Notes under the pieces: model-generated | Seen by the model: only the letters and a program-made list of their open reading frames with translations | Database searches by the model: none | Told to the model about the DNA's origin: nothing | In this document: positions 21,597 through 29,401 of the stretch, piece by piece | How the letters are laid out: each line of letters begins with the position of its first letter | Position numbering within the stretch: the first letter of the stretch is position 1 | Translations under genes and position numbers: made by a program | Origin: Rhizobium leucaenae USDA 9039 | GTDB lineage: Bacteria; Pseudomonadota; Alphaproteobacteria; Rhizobiales; Rhizobiaceae | Assembly (NCBI RefSeq): GCF_000426285.1 | Contig: NZ_AUFB01000034.1 | Span: 1-39,056 of the forward strand | DNA: 39,056 bases | Direction of reading: 5' to 3'

Positions 21597-23173
21597 GCGG
21601 CATGATGATCCGCACACTTCTCACCGGCCTGGCGCTGACGGCTGCCCTTGCCCTGACGGGCTGCAATTCCGGCGCGGGACCGAAGTTCTCGATCGTCTCC
21701 GGCTCGGAAAATACCGTTATCCAGCCGATCGTCGAAGAATTCTGCAAACAGAAGAGCGCAACCTGCAGCTTCACCTACGAGGGCACTCTGGATATAGGGC
21801 TGGCGCTGCAGAGCGACAAAGGCGTCGAACAGGACGCAGTCTGGCCGGCGTCGAGCGTGTGGGTCGACATGTTCGACACCAAACGCCGCGTGAAGACGCT
21901 GGCCTCGGTGGCGCAGACGCCTGTTATCCTCGGCGTGCGCAAATCGAAGGCGCAGGCGCTTGGCTGGATCGGCAAGCCGGTCTTCATGAAAGACATATTG
22001 GCGCCCGTGAACAGCGGCTCGCTGAAATTTCTCATGACCTCGGCAACCCAGTCCAATTCGGGCGCCAGCGCCTATCTTGCCATGCTCTCCAGCGCGCTCG
22101 GCAACAAGCCCGTCATCGAGCCTGGCGATCTCGACAAGGCGGACGTGCAGGGCACTGTCAGGGCACTGCTCGCCGGGGTCGAACGCTCGTCGGGTTCCTC
22201 CGGCTGGCTCGCAGACCTCTATACGGAGTCTGTCAGCAAGGGCACGCTCTACGACGCCATGTGGAACTATGAAGCGGTGCTGAAGGAGGCCAATGACAAG
22301 CTCATCGGCATGGGCAAGGAGCCGCTTTACGCGATCTATCCGGCCGACGGCGTAGCGATCGCCGATTCGCCGATCGGCTTTATCGATCACGGACGCGGCC
22401 CGGAGGTCGAGACCTTCTTCAACGAGCTCGTCGCTTATTTGCGGTCCGCGCCCGTGCAGAAGCGTATCGCCGATACCGGCCGCCGCATTCCATTGGGAGA
22501 CGTCGCGGCCAAAGCGGACCCGAATTGGAATTTCGACCCCAACCGGTTGGTGACCGCGATCCGCATGCCGGAGCCGGCCGTGATTCGCCAGGCGCTCGAT
22601 CTCTACCAGGGCGCATTGCGCAAGCCGTCGCTGACGGCCCTTTGCCTGGATTTCTCCGGTTCCATGGGAGGCATGGGCGAAAATCAATTGCAGGCCGCCA
22701 TGCGGTTCCTGTTCAATCCGGATGAAACAGGCAAGGTGCTGGCGCAATGGACACCGGCGGACCGCATCATGGTCATTCCTTTCGACAGCCGCGTACGGAC
22801 GACGTTTTCCGCGACGGGGGACCCGGCACAACAGAAGAGCCTTGTCGATAAGGTGTCGCTGCAGCATGCCGATGGCGGCACCGATATGTATGCTTGCGCA
22901 AGCAGGGCGCTTGACCGCATGAGGGATACACCAAATCTGTCGTCCTATCTGCCGGCCATCGTCATCATGACCGACGGAAAGTCCGAGGATGCGAGCCGCG
23001 ATTTTCTGAGTGAGTGGATGGCAACCAACCCGCATGTGCCCGTCTTCGGCATCACTTTTGGCGACGCAGACAAGTCACAGCTCGATGCCTTGGCCAAAGC
23101 GACATCGGGGCGTGTATTCGATGGCCGCGGCGATCTCGTCAGCGCCTTCCGCGCGGTGCGTGGCTACAACTAG
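21593..23173 (+). CDS. Lipoprotein with substrate-binding-like and VWA domains
   Basis: A 526-residue fusion. The N-terminus has a lipobox LTGC with Cys24, so the mature protein is probably membrane-anchored on the periplasmic side. Residues about 31-310 look like a type 2 periplasmic binding domain (VWPASSVWVD at 83-92, TPVILGVRK at 109-117, SNSG at 154-157, YPADGVAIADSP near 249-260). Residues about 345-526 form a von Willebrand A domain with an intact MIDAS: DFSGS at 353-357, Thr430 in GGTDMY and Asp461 in MTDGKS. It is coupled to telA by a 4-bp overlap and followed by the XpaC-like gene after 7 bp. No permease or ATPase accompanies it, so it is not an ordinary transporter component. The ligand is unknown. 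Confidence 0.88.
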   Translation: MSGMMIRTLLTGLALTAALALTGCNSGAGPKFSIVSGSENTVIQPIVEEFCKQKSATCSFTYEGTLDIGLALQSDKGVEQDAVWPASSVWVDMFDTKRRVKTLASVAQTPVILGVRKSKAQALGWIGKPVFMKDILAPVNSGSLKFLMTSATQSNSGASAYLAMLSSALGNKPVIEPGDLDKADVQGTVRALLAGVERSSGSSGWLADLYTESVSKGTLYDAMWNYEAVLKEANDKLIGMGKEPLYAIYPADGVAIADSPIGFIDHGRGPEVETFFNELVAYLRSAPVQKRIADTGRRIPLGDVAAKADPNWNFDPNRLVTAIRMPEPAVIRQALDLYQGALRKPSLTALCLDFSGSMGGMGENQLQAAMRFLFNPDETGKVLAQWTPADRIMVIPFDSRVRTTFSATGDPAQQKSLVDKVSLQHADGGTDMYACASRALDRMRDTPNLSSYLPAIVIMTDGKSEDASRDFLSEWMATNPHVPVFGITFGDADKSQLDALAKATSGRVFDGRGDLVSAFRAVRGYN

Positions 23174-23180
23174 GACAGCG

Positions 23181-23798
23181 ATGCGCAACTGGTTCGGCAA
23201 TGACTGGAATTGGATCGTGGCGGGGCTCGCTGCCGCGATCATCGTTCCCGTCTTGAGCTTTTTTGCCAAGATGCCGCTGTGGATCGCGGCCGTCATCGGT
23301 CTGCTCGTCTTTGCAGGCCTCATCTTTGCATTGTCGCCGCGTCGGCTTTTCGAAGGTCTGGATGCGAAAGCCGTCGGCAAGGGACGTCTCGATTTCGCGC
23401 GCGATCTTTTGAATGCGGCCGCGCCAGCCGCGCAAAGGCTGGAAGCTTCGGCGGACCATATCGCTAATAAGGAGACGGCAAAGCGCGTGCGTCATCTGGC
23501 CGAAATCGCCGCCGATGTCTTTGCCAAGGTGGAGGCGAGCCCCGAAAGCGCTGGCACCGTGCGGCGGTTCCTCAGCTATTACCTGCCGCGAGCGGCCGAA
23601 GTCGCCGAGGGTTTCGCCACCCTCGAGGCCAAACGCGTGCCTGATCGGAAACGATTGCAGGACGTGGAGCTGGTGCTCACCAAACTCGAGGATGCCTTCG
23701 TGCACTATTCGGACAGTCTCGTCGACGACAGGCTCGATACGCTGGACACCGAGCTGCGCCTCATACAGGCCTCGCTCAAAGAGGATATTGGACGCTGA
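23181..23798 (+). CDS. XpaC-like membrane protein
   Basis: The 205-residue protein begins MRNWFGNDWNWIVAGL. Two transmembrane helices lie at about 12-30 and 33-50, separated by the short turn FAKMPLW. A long, charged helical cytosolic domain follows (RVRHLAEIAADVFAKVEASP, FLSYYLPRAAEVAEGFATLE, DVELVLTKLEDAFVHYSDSL). This is the XpaC (5-bromo-4-chloroindolyl phosphate hydrolysis) family, commonly found beside telA; the name reflects an old phenotype and no catalytic motif is visible. It could link the periplasmic lipoprotein to cytosolic TelA. Its stop overlaps the start of the next gene (ATG at 23798). Confidence 0.8.
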   Translation: MRNWFGNDWNWIVAGLAAAIIVPVLSFFAKMPLWIAAVIGLLVFAGLIFALSPRRLFEGLDAKAVGKGRLDFARDLLNAAAPAAQRLEASADHIANKETAKRVRHLAEIAADVFAKVEASPESAGTVRRFLSYYLPRAAEVAEGFATLEAKRVPDRKRLQDVELVLTKLEDAFVHYSDSLVDDRLDTLDTELRLIQASLKEDIGR

Positions 23799-24904
23799 TG
23801 GCGATCTCTCGCCGCGCCTTTGGAGTGGGACTTCTTGCTACCGGCGTCGCCGGCACCGGTGGCTATTTCGCCGTGAAGGACCGGCCGGAGTTCCAGGGAC
23901 TGCTTGGCAACCGTACGAAGCTCTTCGGCTTCATCGGCGGTGAGAAGGTGGCGTTTCTGGCGGATGAGGATGTCGTCGGCGCTCTGCATGGTTATGGACT
24001 GGAGATAGACAGCCGCGTAGCCGGTTCCGTGGAGATGGTGCGCGAGCCGGCGCTTCTGTCGCAGAACCCCGCGTTCCTGTGGCCGTCGTCCTCGATCATG
24101 GTCGATATCGCCCGGCAGAGCGGCGTCAAGATCCGCGACGACCGCGTCGTGCTGAACACGCCGGTCGTCGTCTACACCTGGCAGCCCGTGGTCGACGGGT
24201 TGATGAAAGCCGGGCTGGTCACCGTGACACCTACAGGACAGCATCAGCTTGATCTGAAGGCACTGCTCGATGCCGTCCTTGCGGGAACGAATTGGTCCAA
24301 GCTCGGGGTCGACGCGCTCTACGGACAGGCGCGCATCGTCTCGACCGATCCGAATCGCTCCAATTCCGGCTTCATGTTTGCCGGATTGGTACTGAGCCTG
24401 TTTGCCGGCAACGTCGCGACGGTCGCCGATCTGGCTCGATCCGGCGACAAGGCGCAGATGATCTTCCGCAATATGGGCTTCAAGTCGCCGTCATCAGGCA
24501 AGCTTTTCGATCAATATCTGGCTGGCGGACTTGGCGGCGAACCGATGATCGTCGGCTATGAGAATCAATTGGTCGAATGGATCATCGCCGATCCCGAACG
24601 GTGGAAGCGCGTTCAATCGAGCGCCACGGCAAAGCCGGTCGTGCTCTACCCGCATCCGACCGTCTATTCCTCCCATCCTCTGATCGTCGTCGATGAGACC
24701 GCCAACCGGATGATGGAGGCGCTGACAAGCCCGAAGCTGCAGGAACTCGCCTGGACCAAGCACGGCTTCCGCGGGCCATTGGGTACGGCGACCGGGAACG
24801 CCCACGATGCCATTGCCGGCCTGTTGCCGGCCGAGATCGACGCTGTTTTGCCGATGCCGGACGCCAACGTCATGCTGGCATTGCTCGACAAGGTGGCGAG
24901 CTAA
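23798..24904 (+). CDS. Tat-type substrate-binding-like protein of the TelA cassette
   Basis: A 368-residue protein with SRRAFGV at 4-10 followed by a hydrophobic stretch, which matches a Tat signal. The body is related to the N-terminal half of the VWA lipoprotein: LWPSSSIMVD at 94-103 against VWPASSVWVD, TPVVVYTW at 121-128 against TPVILGVR, SNSG at 188-191 against SNSG, and YPHPTVYSSHP against YPADGVAIADSP. It lacks the VWA domain. The two are therefore paralogous periplasmic binding modules. Its ATG overlaps the XpaC-like stop by one base and it ends the cassette, followed by a short terminator. The ligand is not known. Confidence 0.82.
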   Translation: MAISRRAFGVGLLATGVAGTGGYFAVKDRPEFQGLLGNRTKLFGFIGGEKVAFLADEDVVGALHGYGLEIDSRVAGSVEMVREPALLSQNPAFLWPSSSIMVDIARQSGVKIRDDRVVLNTPVVVYTWQPVVDGLMKAGLVTVTPTGQHQLDLKALLDAVLAGTNWSKLGVDALYGQARIVSTDPNRSNSGFMFAGLVLSLFAGNVATVADLARSGDKAQMIFRNMGFKSPSSGKLFDQYLAGGLGGEPMIVGYENQLVEWIIADPERWKRVQSSATAKPVVLYPHPTVYSSHPLIVVDETANRMMEALTSPKLQELAWTKHGFRGPLGTATGNAHDAIAGLLPAEIDAVLPMPDANVMLALLDKVAS

Positions 24905-24905
24905 G

Positions 24906-24928
24906 GGCAGGGGTCTGCCGTATTTTTT
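24906..24928 (+). terminator. Short terminator after the TelA cassette
   Basis: GGCAG (24906-24910) pairs with CTGCC (24915-24919) around GGGT and is followed by GTATTTTTT. It lies directly after the stop codon. The stem is only 5 bp, so read-through into rpsB is possible. Confidence 0.5.
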
Positions 24929-24939
24929 CCACCTAAGCC

Positions 24940-24968
24940 TTGCATTCCCGGCAAATCGAATGTATGGG
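24940..24968 (+). promoter_or_regulatory. Candidate promoter of rpsB
   Basis: TTGCAT at 24940-24945 and TATGGG at 24963-24968 are separated by 17 bp. This would give a leader of about 120 bases before rpsB. The -10 match is weak and the site is proposed only because the gene must start a new transcription unit after the short terminator. Confidence 0.3.
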
Positions 24969-25093
24969 CAGCCGCATTCCACACGTAAGGCATGGGATTG
25001 TCCGGGAGAAATCCGGATCGTTCCGCCCGGTGGCATCTTCGAAGAGGATGCTGTTCGCCTTGCGGAGGTTCAACCGGAAAAGGAGTCAAAGGC

Positions 25094-25861
25094 ATGGCAT
25101 TGCCTGATTTTTCTATGCGTCAGCTTCTGGAAGCTGGTGTTCACTTCGGCCACCAGACGCATCGCTGGAACCCGAAGATGAAGCCGTACATCTTCGGCGA
25201 TCGTAACAACATCCACATCATCGACCTCGCGCAGACGGTTCCGCTGCTGAGCCGCGCCCTTCAGGTCGTCAGCGACACCGTTGCCCGTGGCGGCCGCGTT
25301 CTGTTCGTCGGTACCAAGCGTCAGGCGTCCGAACTGATCGCCGACAGCGCCAAGCGCTCGGCCCAGTACTACGTCAACGCCCGCTGGCTCGGCGGCATGA
25401 TGACCAACTGGAAGACGATTTCGAATTCCATTCAGCGTCTGCGCAAGCTCGACGAAATCCTCAACGGCGAAGCCCAGGGCTTCACCAAGAAGGAACGTCT
25501 GAACCTTGAGCGCGAGCGCGAAAAGCTGGACAAGGCTCTCGGCGGTATCCGCGATATGGGCGGCACTCCGGACCTGATGTTCATCATCGACACCAACAAG
25601 GAAAAGATCGCGATCGACGAAGCCAAGCGCCTCGGCATCCCGGTCGTTGCCATCATCGACTCGAACTGCGATCCGGACCTGATCGACTATCCGATCCCGG
25701 GTAACGACGACGCCTCGCGCGCCATCGCTCTCTACTGCGACCTGATCTCGCGCGCTGCCATCGACGGCATTGCCCGCCAGCAGAGCGCATCCGGCCGCGA
25801 CCTCGGCGCTTCCGTCGAAGCTCCGGTCGAGCCGACTCTGGCGGACGGCACCGAAGCCTGA
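25094..25861 (+). CDS. rpsB: 30S ribosomal protein S2
   Basis: Small-subunit ribosomal protein S2, 255 residues from ATG 25094 (MALPDFSMRQLLEAGVHFG). AAAAGGAG lies ten bases before the start, so the longer frame from 24992 is discarded. The family segments are present: GVHFGHQTHRWNPKMKPYIF, VLFVGTKRQASELI, YVNARWLGGMMTNW and IPGNDDASRAIALYCDL. The short tail ends EPTLADGTEA. It is followed by tsf in the usual rpsB-tsf order after 272 bp, with a hairpin in between. Confidence 0.97.
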   Translation: MALPDFSMRQLLEAGVHFGHQTHRWNPKMKPYIFGDRNNIHIIDLAQTVPLLSRALQVVSDTVARGGRVLFVGTKRQASELIADSAKRSAQYYVNARWLGGMMTNWKTISNSIQRLRKLDEILNGEAQGFTKKERLNLEREREKLDKALGGIRDMGGTPDLMFIIDTNKEKIAIDEAKRLGIPVVAIIDSNCDPDLIDYPIPGNDDASRAIALYCDLISRAAIDGIARQQSASGRDLGASVEAPVEPTLADGTEA

Positions 25862-25872
25862 TCGCGTCTTGT

Positions 25873-25953
25873 GGCGGGCAGAAGCTTGTCCGCCCGAGCG
25901 TATTGATATCCGGGATAAGGCCGTTTGCGACTTCAAGGAGTTCGAGCGGCCTT
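25873..25953 (+). terminator. Two hairpins after rpsB
   Basis: An imperfect stem at 25873-25894 (GGCGG with CCGCC, extended inward through GCA and TGT) is followed by AAGGCCG (25917-25923) pairing with CGGCCTT (25947-25953) around a large loop and trailed by GTTCTGTTTT. They probably lower transcription between rpsB and tsf. The large loop makes the second one weaker than a normal terminator. Confidence 0.5.
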
Positions 25954-26133
25954 GTTCTGTTTTAGGATAGCGCGTTGCCTGGGCGATAAATCCAGGCGTG
26001 TTCCAATCAAGAATTCCACAGTATGACGCAGCTTCATAACGCTGTCATACTTACGGGTACATTTCGTCCCTCAAATCGGTGCCTTCGGCTTAACGCCGTT
26101 TGCCGCACCGTATGAACCGACAAGAGGAAGCTT

Positions 26134-27060
26134 ATGACCGAGATTACGGCTGCACTGGTGAAAGAACTGCGCGAAAAGTCTGGCGCAGGCATGATGGACT
26201 GCAAGAAGGCGCTGACTGAGACGAACGGCGATATCGAAGCCGCGATCGACTGGCTGCGCGCCAAGGGCATCTCCAAGGCCGACAAGAAGTCCGGCCGCAC
26301 CGCCGCTGAAGGCTTGGTCGCCATTGCCGGCGCCGGTCACAAGGCTGTCGTCGTCGAGCTCAACTCCGAAACCGACTTCGTTGCCCGTAACGATGCCTTT
26401 CAGGATCTTGCTCGCGGCATCGCCGAAGTTGCGCTGTCCACCAACGGCACTGTCGAAGCCATTTCGGCTGCGGCCTATCCCGCATCCGGCAAGCCGGTCG
26501 TCGACACCATCAAGGACGCGATTGCAACCATCGGCGAAAACATGGCGCTTCGTCGTGCGGCCAAGCTGGAAGTTGAGCACGGCGTCGTTGCGACCTACAT
26601 CCACAACGCTGCTGGCGACGGTATCGGCAAGCTCGGCGTTCTGGTTGCCCTGAAGTCGGTCGGTGACAAGGCCGTTCTGACGTCGATCGGCCGTCAGGTT
26701 GCCATGCACATTGCTGCTACGAACCCGCTTGCCATCCGTCCGGAAGAAGTCGACGCTGCCGTCGCCGAGCGCGAACGCAACGTCTTCATCGAGCAGTCCC
26801 GCGCCTCCGGCAAGCCGGACAACATCATCGAAAAGATGGTCGAAGGCCGTATGCGCAAGTTCTTCGAAGAAGTCGCTCTTCTGTCGCAGGCTTTCGTCAT
26901 CAACCCGGACCTGACTGTCGCCGCTGCCATCAAGGAAGCTGAAAAGACCGCCGGCGCGCCGATCGAAATCACCGGCATGGCCCGCCTGCTTCTCGGCGAA
27001 GGCATCGAGAAGGAAGAGACCGACTTCGCCGCTGAAGTCGCCGCTGCCGCCAAGGGCTGA
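26134..27060 (+). CDS. tsf: Elongation factor Ts
   Basis: Nucleotide-exchange factor for EF-Tu, 308 residues. The N-terminal UBA-like domain reads VKELREKSGAGMMDCKKAL, followed by the conserved ETDFVARND loop that inserts into EF-Tu, and two dimer-like domains (NMALRRAAKLE, HIAATNPLAI, FVINPDLTV). GAGGAAGC precedes the ATG. The gene lies between rpsB and pyrH as usual. Rhizobial EF-Ts is longer than the E. coli protein by roughly the amount seen here (family knowledge). Confidence 0.97.
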   Translation: MTEITAALVKELREKSGAGMMDCKKALTETNGDIEAAIDWLRAKGISKADKKSGRTAAEGLVAIAGAGHKAVVVELNSETDFVARNDAFQDLARGIAEVALSTNGTVEAISAAAYPASGKPVVDTIKDAIATIGENMALRRAAKLEVEHGVVATYIHNAAGDGIGKLGVLVALKSVGDKAVLTSIGRQVAMHIAATNPLAIRPEEVDAAVAERERNVFIEQSRASGKPDNIIEKMVEGRMRKFFEEVALLSQAFVINPDLTVAAAIKEAEKTAGAPIEITGMARLLLGEGIEKEETDFAAEVAAAAKG

Positions 27061-27091
27061 TCAACGAATTCATTTCGTCTGTTGACGAAAC

Positions 27092-27123
27092 GAAACCATA
27101 TCCCAGATAGGTGAAACCATATC
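27092..27123. repeat. 11-bp direct repeat, 21 bp apart, between tsf and pyrH
   Basis: GAAACCATATC occurs at 27092-27102 and again, identical, at 27113-27123. The repeat distance of 21 bp is two helical turns. It lies in the 153-bp gap with a 7-bp hairpin (TTTCGTC at 27073-27079 with GACGAAA at 27084-27090) before it and an 11-bp hairpin after it. No known binding motif was recognised. Confidence 0.6.
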
Positions 27124-27136
27124 AGGGGAAACCCGT

Positions 27137-27162
27137 GGGCATCGCGTGACAACGCGGTGCCC
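27137..27162 (+). terminator. Hairpin between tsf and pyrH
   Basis: GGGCATCGCGT (27137-27147) pairs with ACGCGGTGCCC (27152-27162) with one G-U pair and a 4-base loop. There is no T-run behind it (TTCGTGTAT), so it may attenuate transcription or shape the pyrH leader. The pyrH ribosome-binding site is 40 bases downstream. Confidence 0.5.
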
Positions 27163-27213
27163 TTCGTGTATCCGGCTTTCACTATTACCCCGCGATCACT
27201 TCAAGGAGCGACA

Positions 27214-27933
27214 ATGTCCCAGCCGATCTACAAGCGCGTATTGCTCAAGGCCTCCGGCGAAGCTCTGATGGGCAGCCAGGGGTTCGGTATCGACGTTACC
27301 GTCGCTGACCGCATTGCATCCGATATTGCTGAAGCGCGCGAAATGGGTGTGGAAGTCGGCGTCGTCGTCGGCGGCGGCAATATTTTCCGCGGCGTTGCCG
27401 TGGCCTCCAAGGGTGGAGACCGCGTGACCGGCGACCACATGGGCATGCTCGGCACTGTCATCAACGCGCTGGCTTTGGCTACCTCGCTGCGCAAGCTCGA
27501 CATCGATACGGTGGTGCTGTCAGCCATTTCCATGCCGGAGATCTGCGAAAGCTTTTCGCAGCGTGCGACGCTCTATCATCTCTCGCTTGGCCGCGTGGTA
27601 ATCTTTGCCGGCGGCACCGGCAATCCCTTTTTTACCACCGATTCGGCCGCAGCGCTGCGCGCCGCCGAAATGGGCGCGGAGGCAATCTTCAAGGGGACGC
27701 AGGTCGATGGCATCTATTCCGCAGATCCGAAGAAGGTCCCGAACGCCGAACGTTTCGAACATCTGAGCCACAGCCAAGTGCTGGAAAAGGGGCTCGCCGT
27801 CATGGATGTGGCCGCCGTGGCTCTTGCCCGTGAAAATTCAATTCCGATCATCGTCTTTTCTATTCATGAAAAGGGCGGTTTTGCAGAAATCTTGACCGGC
27901 GGCGGCCGTAAGACCATCGTATCAGACAATTGA
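27214..27933 (+). CDS. pyrH: UMP kinase
   Basis: Phosphorylates UMP to UDP with ATP in pyrimidine nucleotide synthesis. The protein has 239 residues from ATG 27214 (MSQPIYKRVLLKASGEAL), which has AAGGAG in front; the upstream in-frame start at 27157 is rejected. The amino-acid-kinase fold shows LLKASGEALMG, VVGGGNIFRG, DHMGMLGTVINALAL, FAGGTGNPFFTTDSAAALRA and DGIYSADPKK. UMP kinases are hexamers controlled by GTP and UTP. It sits between tsf and frr. Confidence 0.96.
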   Translation: MSQPIYKRVLLKASGEALMGSQGFGIDVTVADRIASDIAEAREMGVEVGVVVGGGNIFRGVAVASKGGDRVTGDHMGMLGTVINALALATSLRKLDIDTVVLSAISMPEICESFSQRATLYHLSLGRVVIFAGGTGNPFFTTDSAAALRAAEMGAEAIFKGTQVDGIYSADPKKVPNAERFEHLSHSQVLEKGLAVMDVAAVALARENSIPIIVFSIHEKGGFAEILTGGGRKTIVSDN

Positions 27934-27988
27934 CGTTCCTGTGGCACCGGGTCTCCCGGCGCCGCCTATCAGACGGGAGTACAAAAAC

Positions 27989-28549
27989 ATGAGTGAAGGC
28001 ACCGACCTTAAGGAACTGAAGCGCCGCATGGATGGCGCTATCGCAGCATTCAAAAGCGATATCGCCTCGCTGCGCACCGGGCGCGCGTCCGCCAACATTC
28101 TCGATCCGGTCACGGTTGAAGCCTATGGTTCGCGCATGCCGCTGAACCAAGTCGCCAATATCACCGTTCCCGAGCCGCGTATGCTCACCGTTTCCGTTTG
28201 GGACAAGTCGATGGTCGGCGCCGTCGAGCGGTCGATCCGCGAATCCAATCTCGGCCTCAACCCGATCGTCGATGGGCAAAATCTGCGCATTCCCCTGCCG
28301 GAACTCAACGAGGAGCGCCGCCGCTCGCTGGTCAAGGTTGCCCATGAATATGCCGAAAAGGCGAAGGTAGCCATTCGCCATGTCCGCCGTGACGGCATGG
28401 ACGGTCTCAAAAAGGCCGAAAAGGACGGTGTAATCGGTCAGGACGAAAGCCGTGCTCAGTCCGAGCGTGTACAGAAGATGACGGACGATACGATTTCGGA
28501 CATCGACCGCTTGCTAGCCGACAAAGAAAAGGAAATCATGCAGGTCTGA
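27989..28549 (+). CDS. frr: Ribosome recycling factor
   Basis: Releases the post-termination ribosome together with EF-G. The 186-residue protein starts MSEGTDLKELKRRMD, with GGGAG ten bases upstream of ATG 27989; a frame start at 27941 is not needed. Conserved segments are SLRTGRASANILDPV, YGSRMPLNQVANI, NPIVDGQNLRIPLPEL and the C-terminal domain-I helix ending DKEKEIMQV. It follows pyrH by 55 bp and precedes uppS after a hairpin. Confidence 0.97.
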   Translation: MSEGTDLKELKRRMDGAIAAFKSDIASLRTGRASANILDPVTVEAYGSRMPLNQVANITVPEPRMLTVSVWDKSMVGAVERSIRESNLGLNPIVDGQNLRIPLPELNEERRRSLVKVAHEYAEKAKVAIRHVRRDGMDGLKKAEKDGVIGQDESRAQSERVQKMTDDTISDIDRLLADKEKEIMQV

Positions 28550-28567
28550 TTGCGCGCTAGAGCCGTC

Positions 28568-28597
28568 CCGCTTTCAATTGGGAAATATTGAAAGCGG
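28568..28597 (+). other. Hairpin between frr and uppS
   Basis: A perfect 11-bp stem (CCGCTTTCAAT at 28568-28578 with ATTGAAAGCGG at 28587-28597) with an 8-base loop lies 18 bp after frr. No T-run follows. It could be a stability or processing element, or part of a dispersed palindromic unit, which cannot be tested within one window. Confidence 0.5.
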
Positions 28598-28657
28598 CGA
28601 GGCTGCGCTAGATCTGAAGCCCGAGAGCATTTTCCTGCCGAACGAAACCGGATCCAT

Positions 28658-29401
28658 ATGTCAGTTCCCACGTTCTCTGCCATACCCGATCACGTGGCCA
28701 TTATCATGGATGGCAACGGGCGCTGGGCCAATTCGCGCGGCCTGCCACGCACTATGGGCCACCGCAAGGGCGTGGAGGCGGTGCGGGAAACGGTGCGGGC
28801 CGCGGGCGACGTCGGGATAAAATATCTGACGCTCTTTGCCTTTTCCTCGGAGAATTGGCGCCGCCCGGAGACCGAGGTGAGCGACCTACTCGGCCTGCTC
28901 AAGGCGTTCATCCGGCGGGACCTTGCGGAACTGCATCGCCAGAATGTCCGCATCCGCGTGATCGGCGACCGCTACAATCTGCGCAGCGATATCTTGCCGC
29001 TGTTGATCGAAGCGGAAGAGACCACCAGGGACAACACTGCGCTGACGCTGATCATCGCCTTCAATTATGGCTCGCGCGACGAGATTACCCGCGCTTTCGT
29101 CAGCTTGGCCAAGGATGTCGAAGCCGGGCGACTGCGCCCGCAGGACATATGTCCTGAATTGATCGATGCACGACTGGATACCGCCGGAATTCCCGACCCC
29201 GATCTCATCATCCGCACCAGCGGCGAAGAGCGGCTGTCGAATTTCCTCCTCTGGCAGGCGGCCTATTCGGAATTCATGTTCATGCCGGAGTACTGGCCGG
29301 ACTTCAGCCGCGATCTTTTCTTCTCCGCGCTGGAAAAATACGCCGCGCGCGATCGGCGCTTTGGTGGGCTTTCCGCCAAACAGGCGGCCGTGGGGTCCTG
29401 A
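28658..29401 (+). CDS. uppS: Undecaprenyl diphosphate synthase (isoprenyl transferase)
   Basis: Makes undecaprenyl diphosphate, the lipid carrier for peptidoglycan and polysaccharide subunits. The 247-residue cis-prenyltransferase has DGNGRWA at 18-24 with the catalytic Asp18, the GHRKG segment for diphosphate binding, FAFSSENWRRP, IIAFNYGSRDEI and the C-terminal LIIRTSGEERLSNFLLWQ. It is cytosolic and membrane associated. Its stop overlaps the cdsA start (TGATG at 29399-29403), so the pair is translationally coupled. Confidence 0.96.
   Translation: MSVPTFSAIPDHVAIIMDGNGRWANSRGLPRTMGHRKGVEAVRETVRAAGDVGIKYLTLFAFSSENWRRPETEVSDLLGLLKAFIRRDLAELHRQNVRIRVIGDRYNLRSDILPLLIEAEETTRDNTALTLIIAFNYGSRDEITRAFVSLAKDVEAGRLRPQDICPELIDARLDTAGIPDPDLIIRTSGEERLSNFLLWQAAYSEFMFMPEYWPDFSRDLFFSALEKYAARDRRFGGLSAKQAAVGS

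Noticed and set aside
21395..23035. A 546-residue minus-strand frame opposite the telA end and VWA gene
   Set aside because: Antisense shadow of two well-supported genes; no recognisable domain.
27082..27110. Promoter TTGACG-N17-AGATAG before pyrH
   Set aside because: The -10 matches only about half of the consensus and overlaps the direct repeats; pyrH may be read from upstream.
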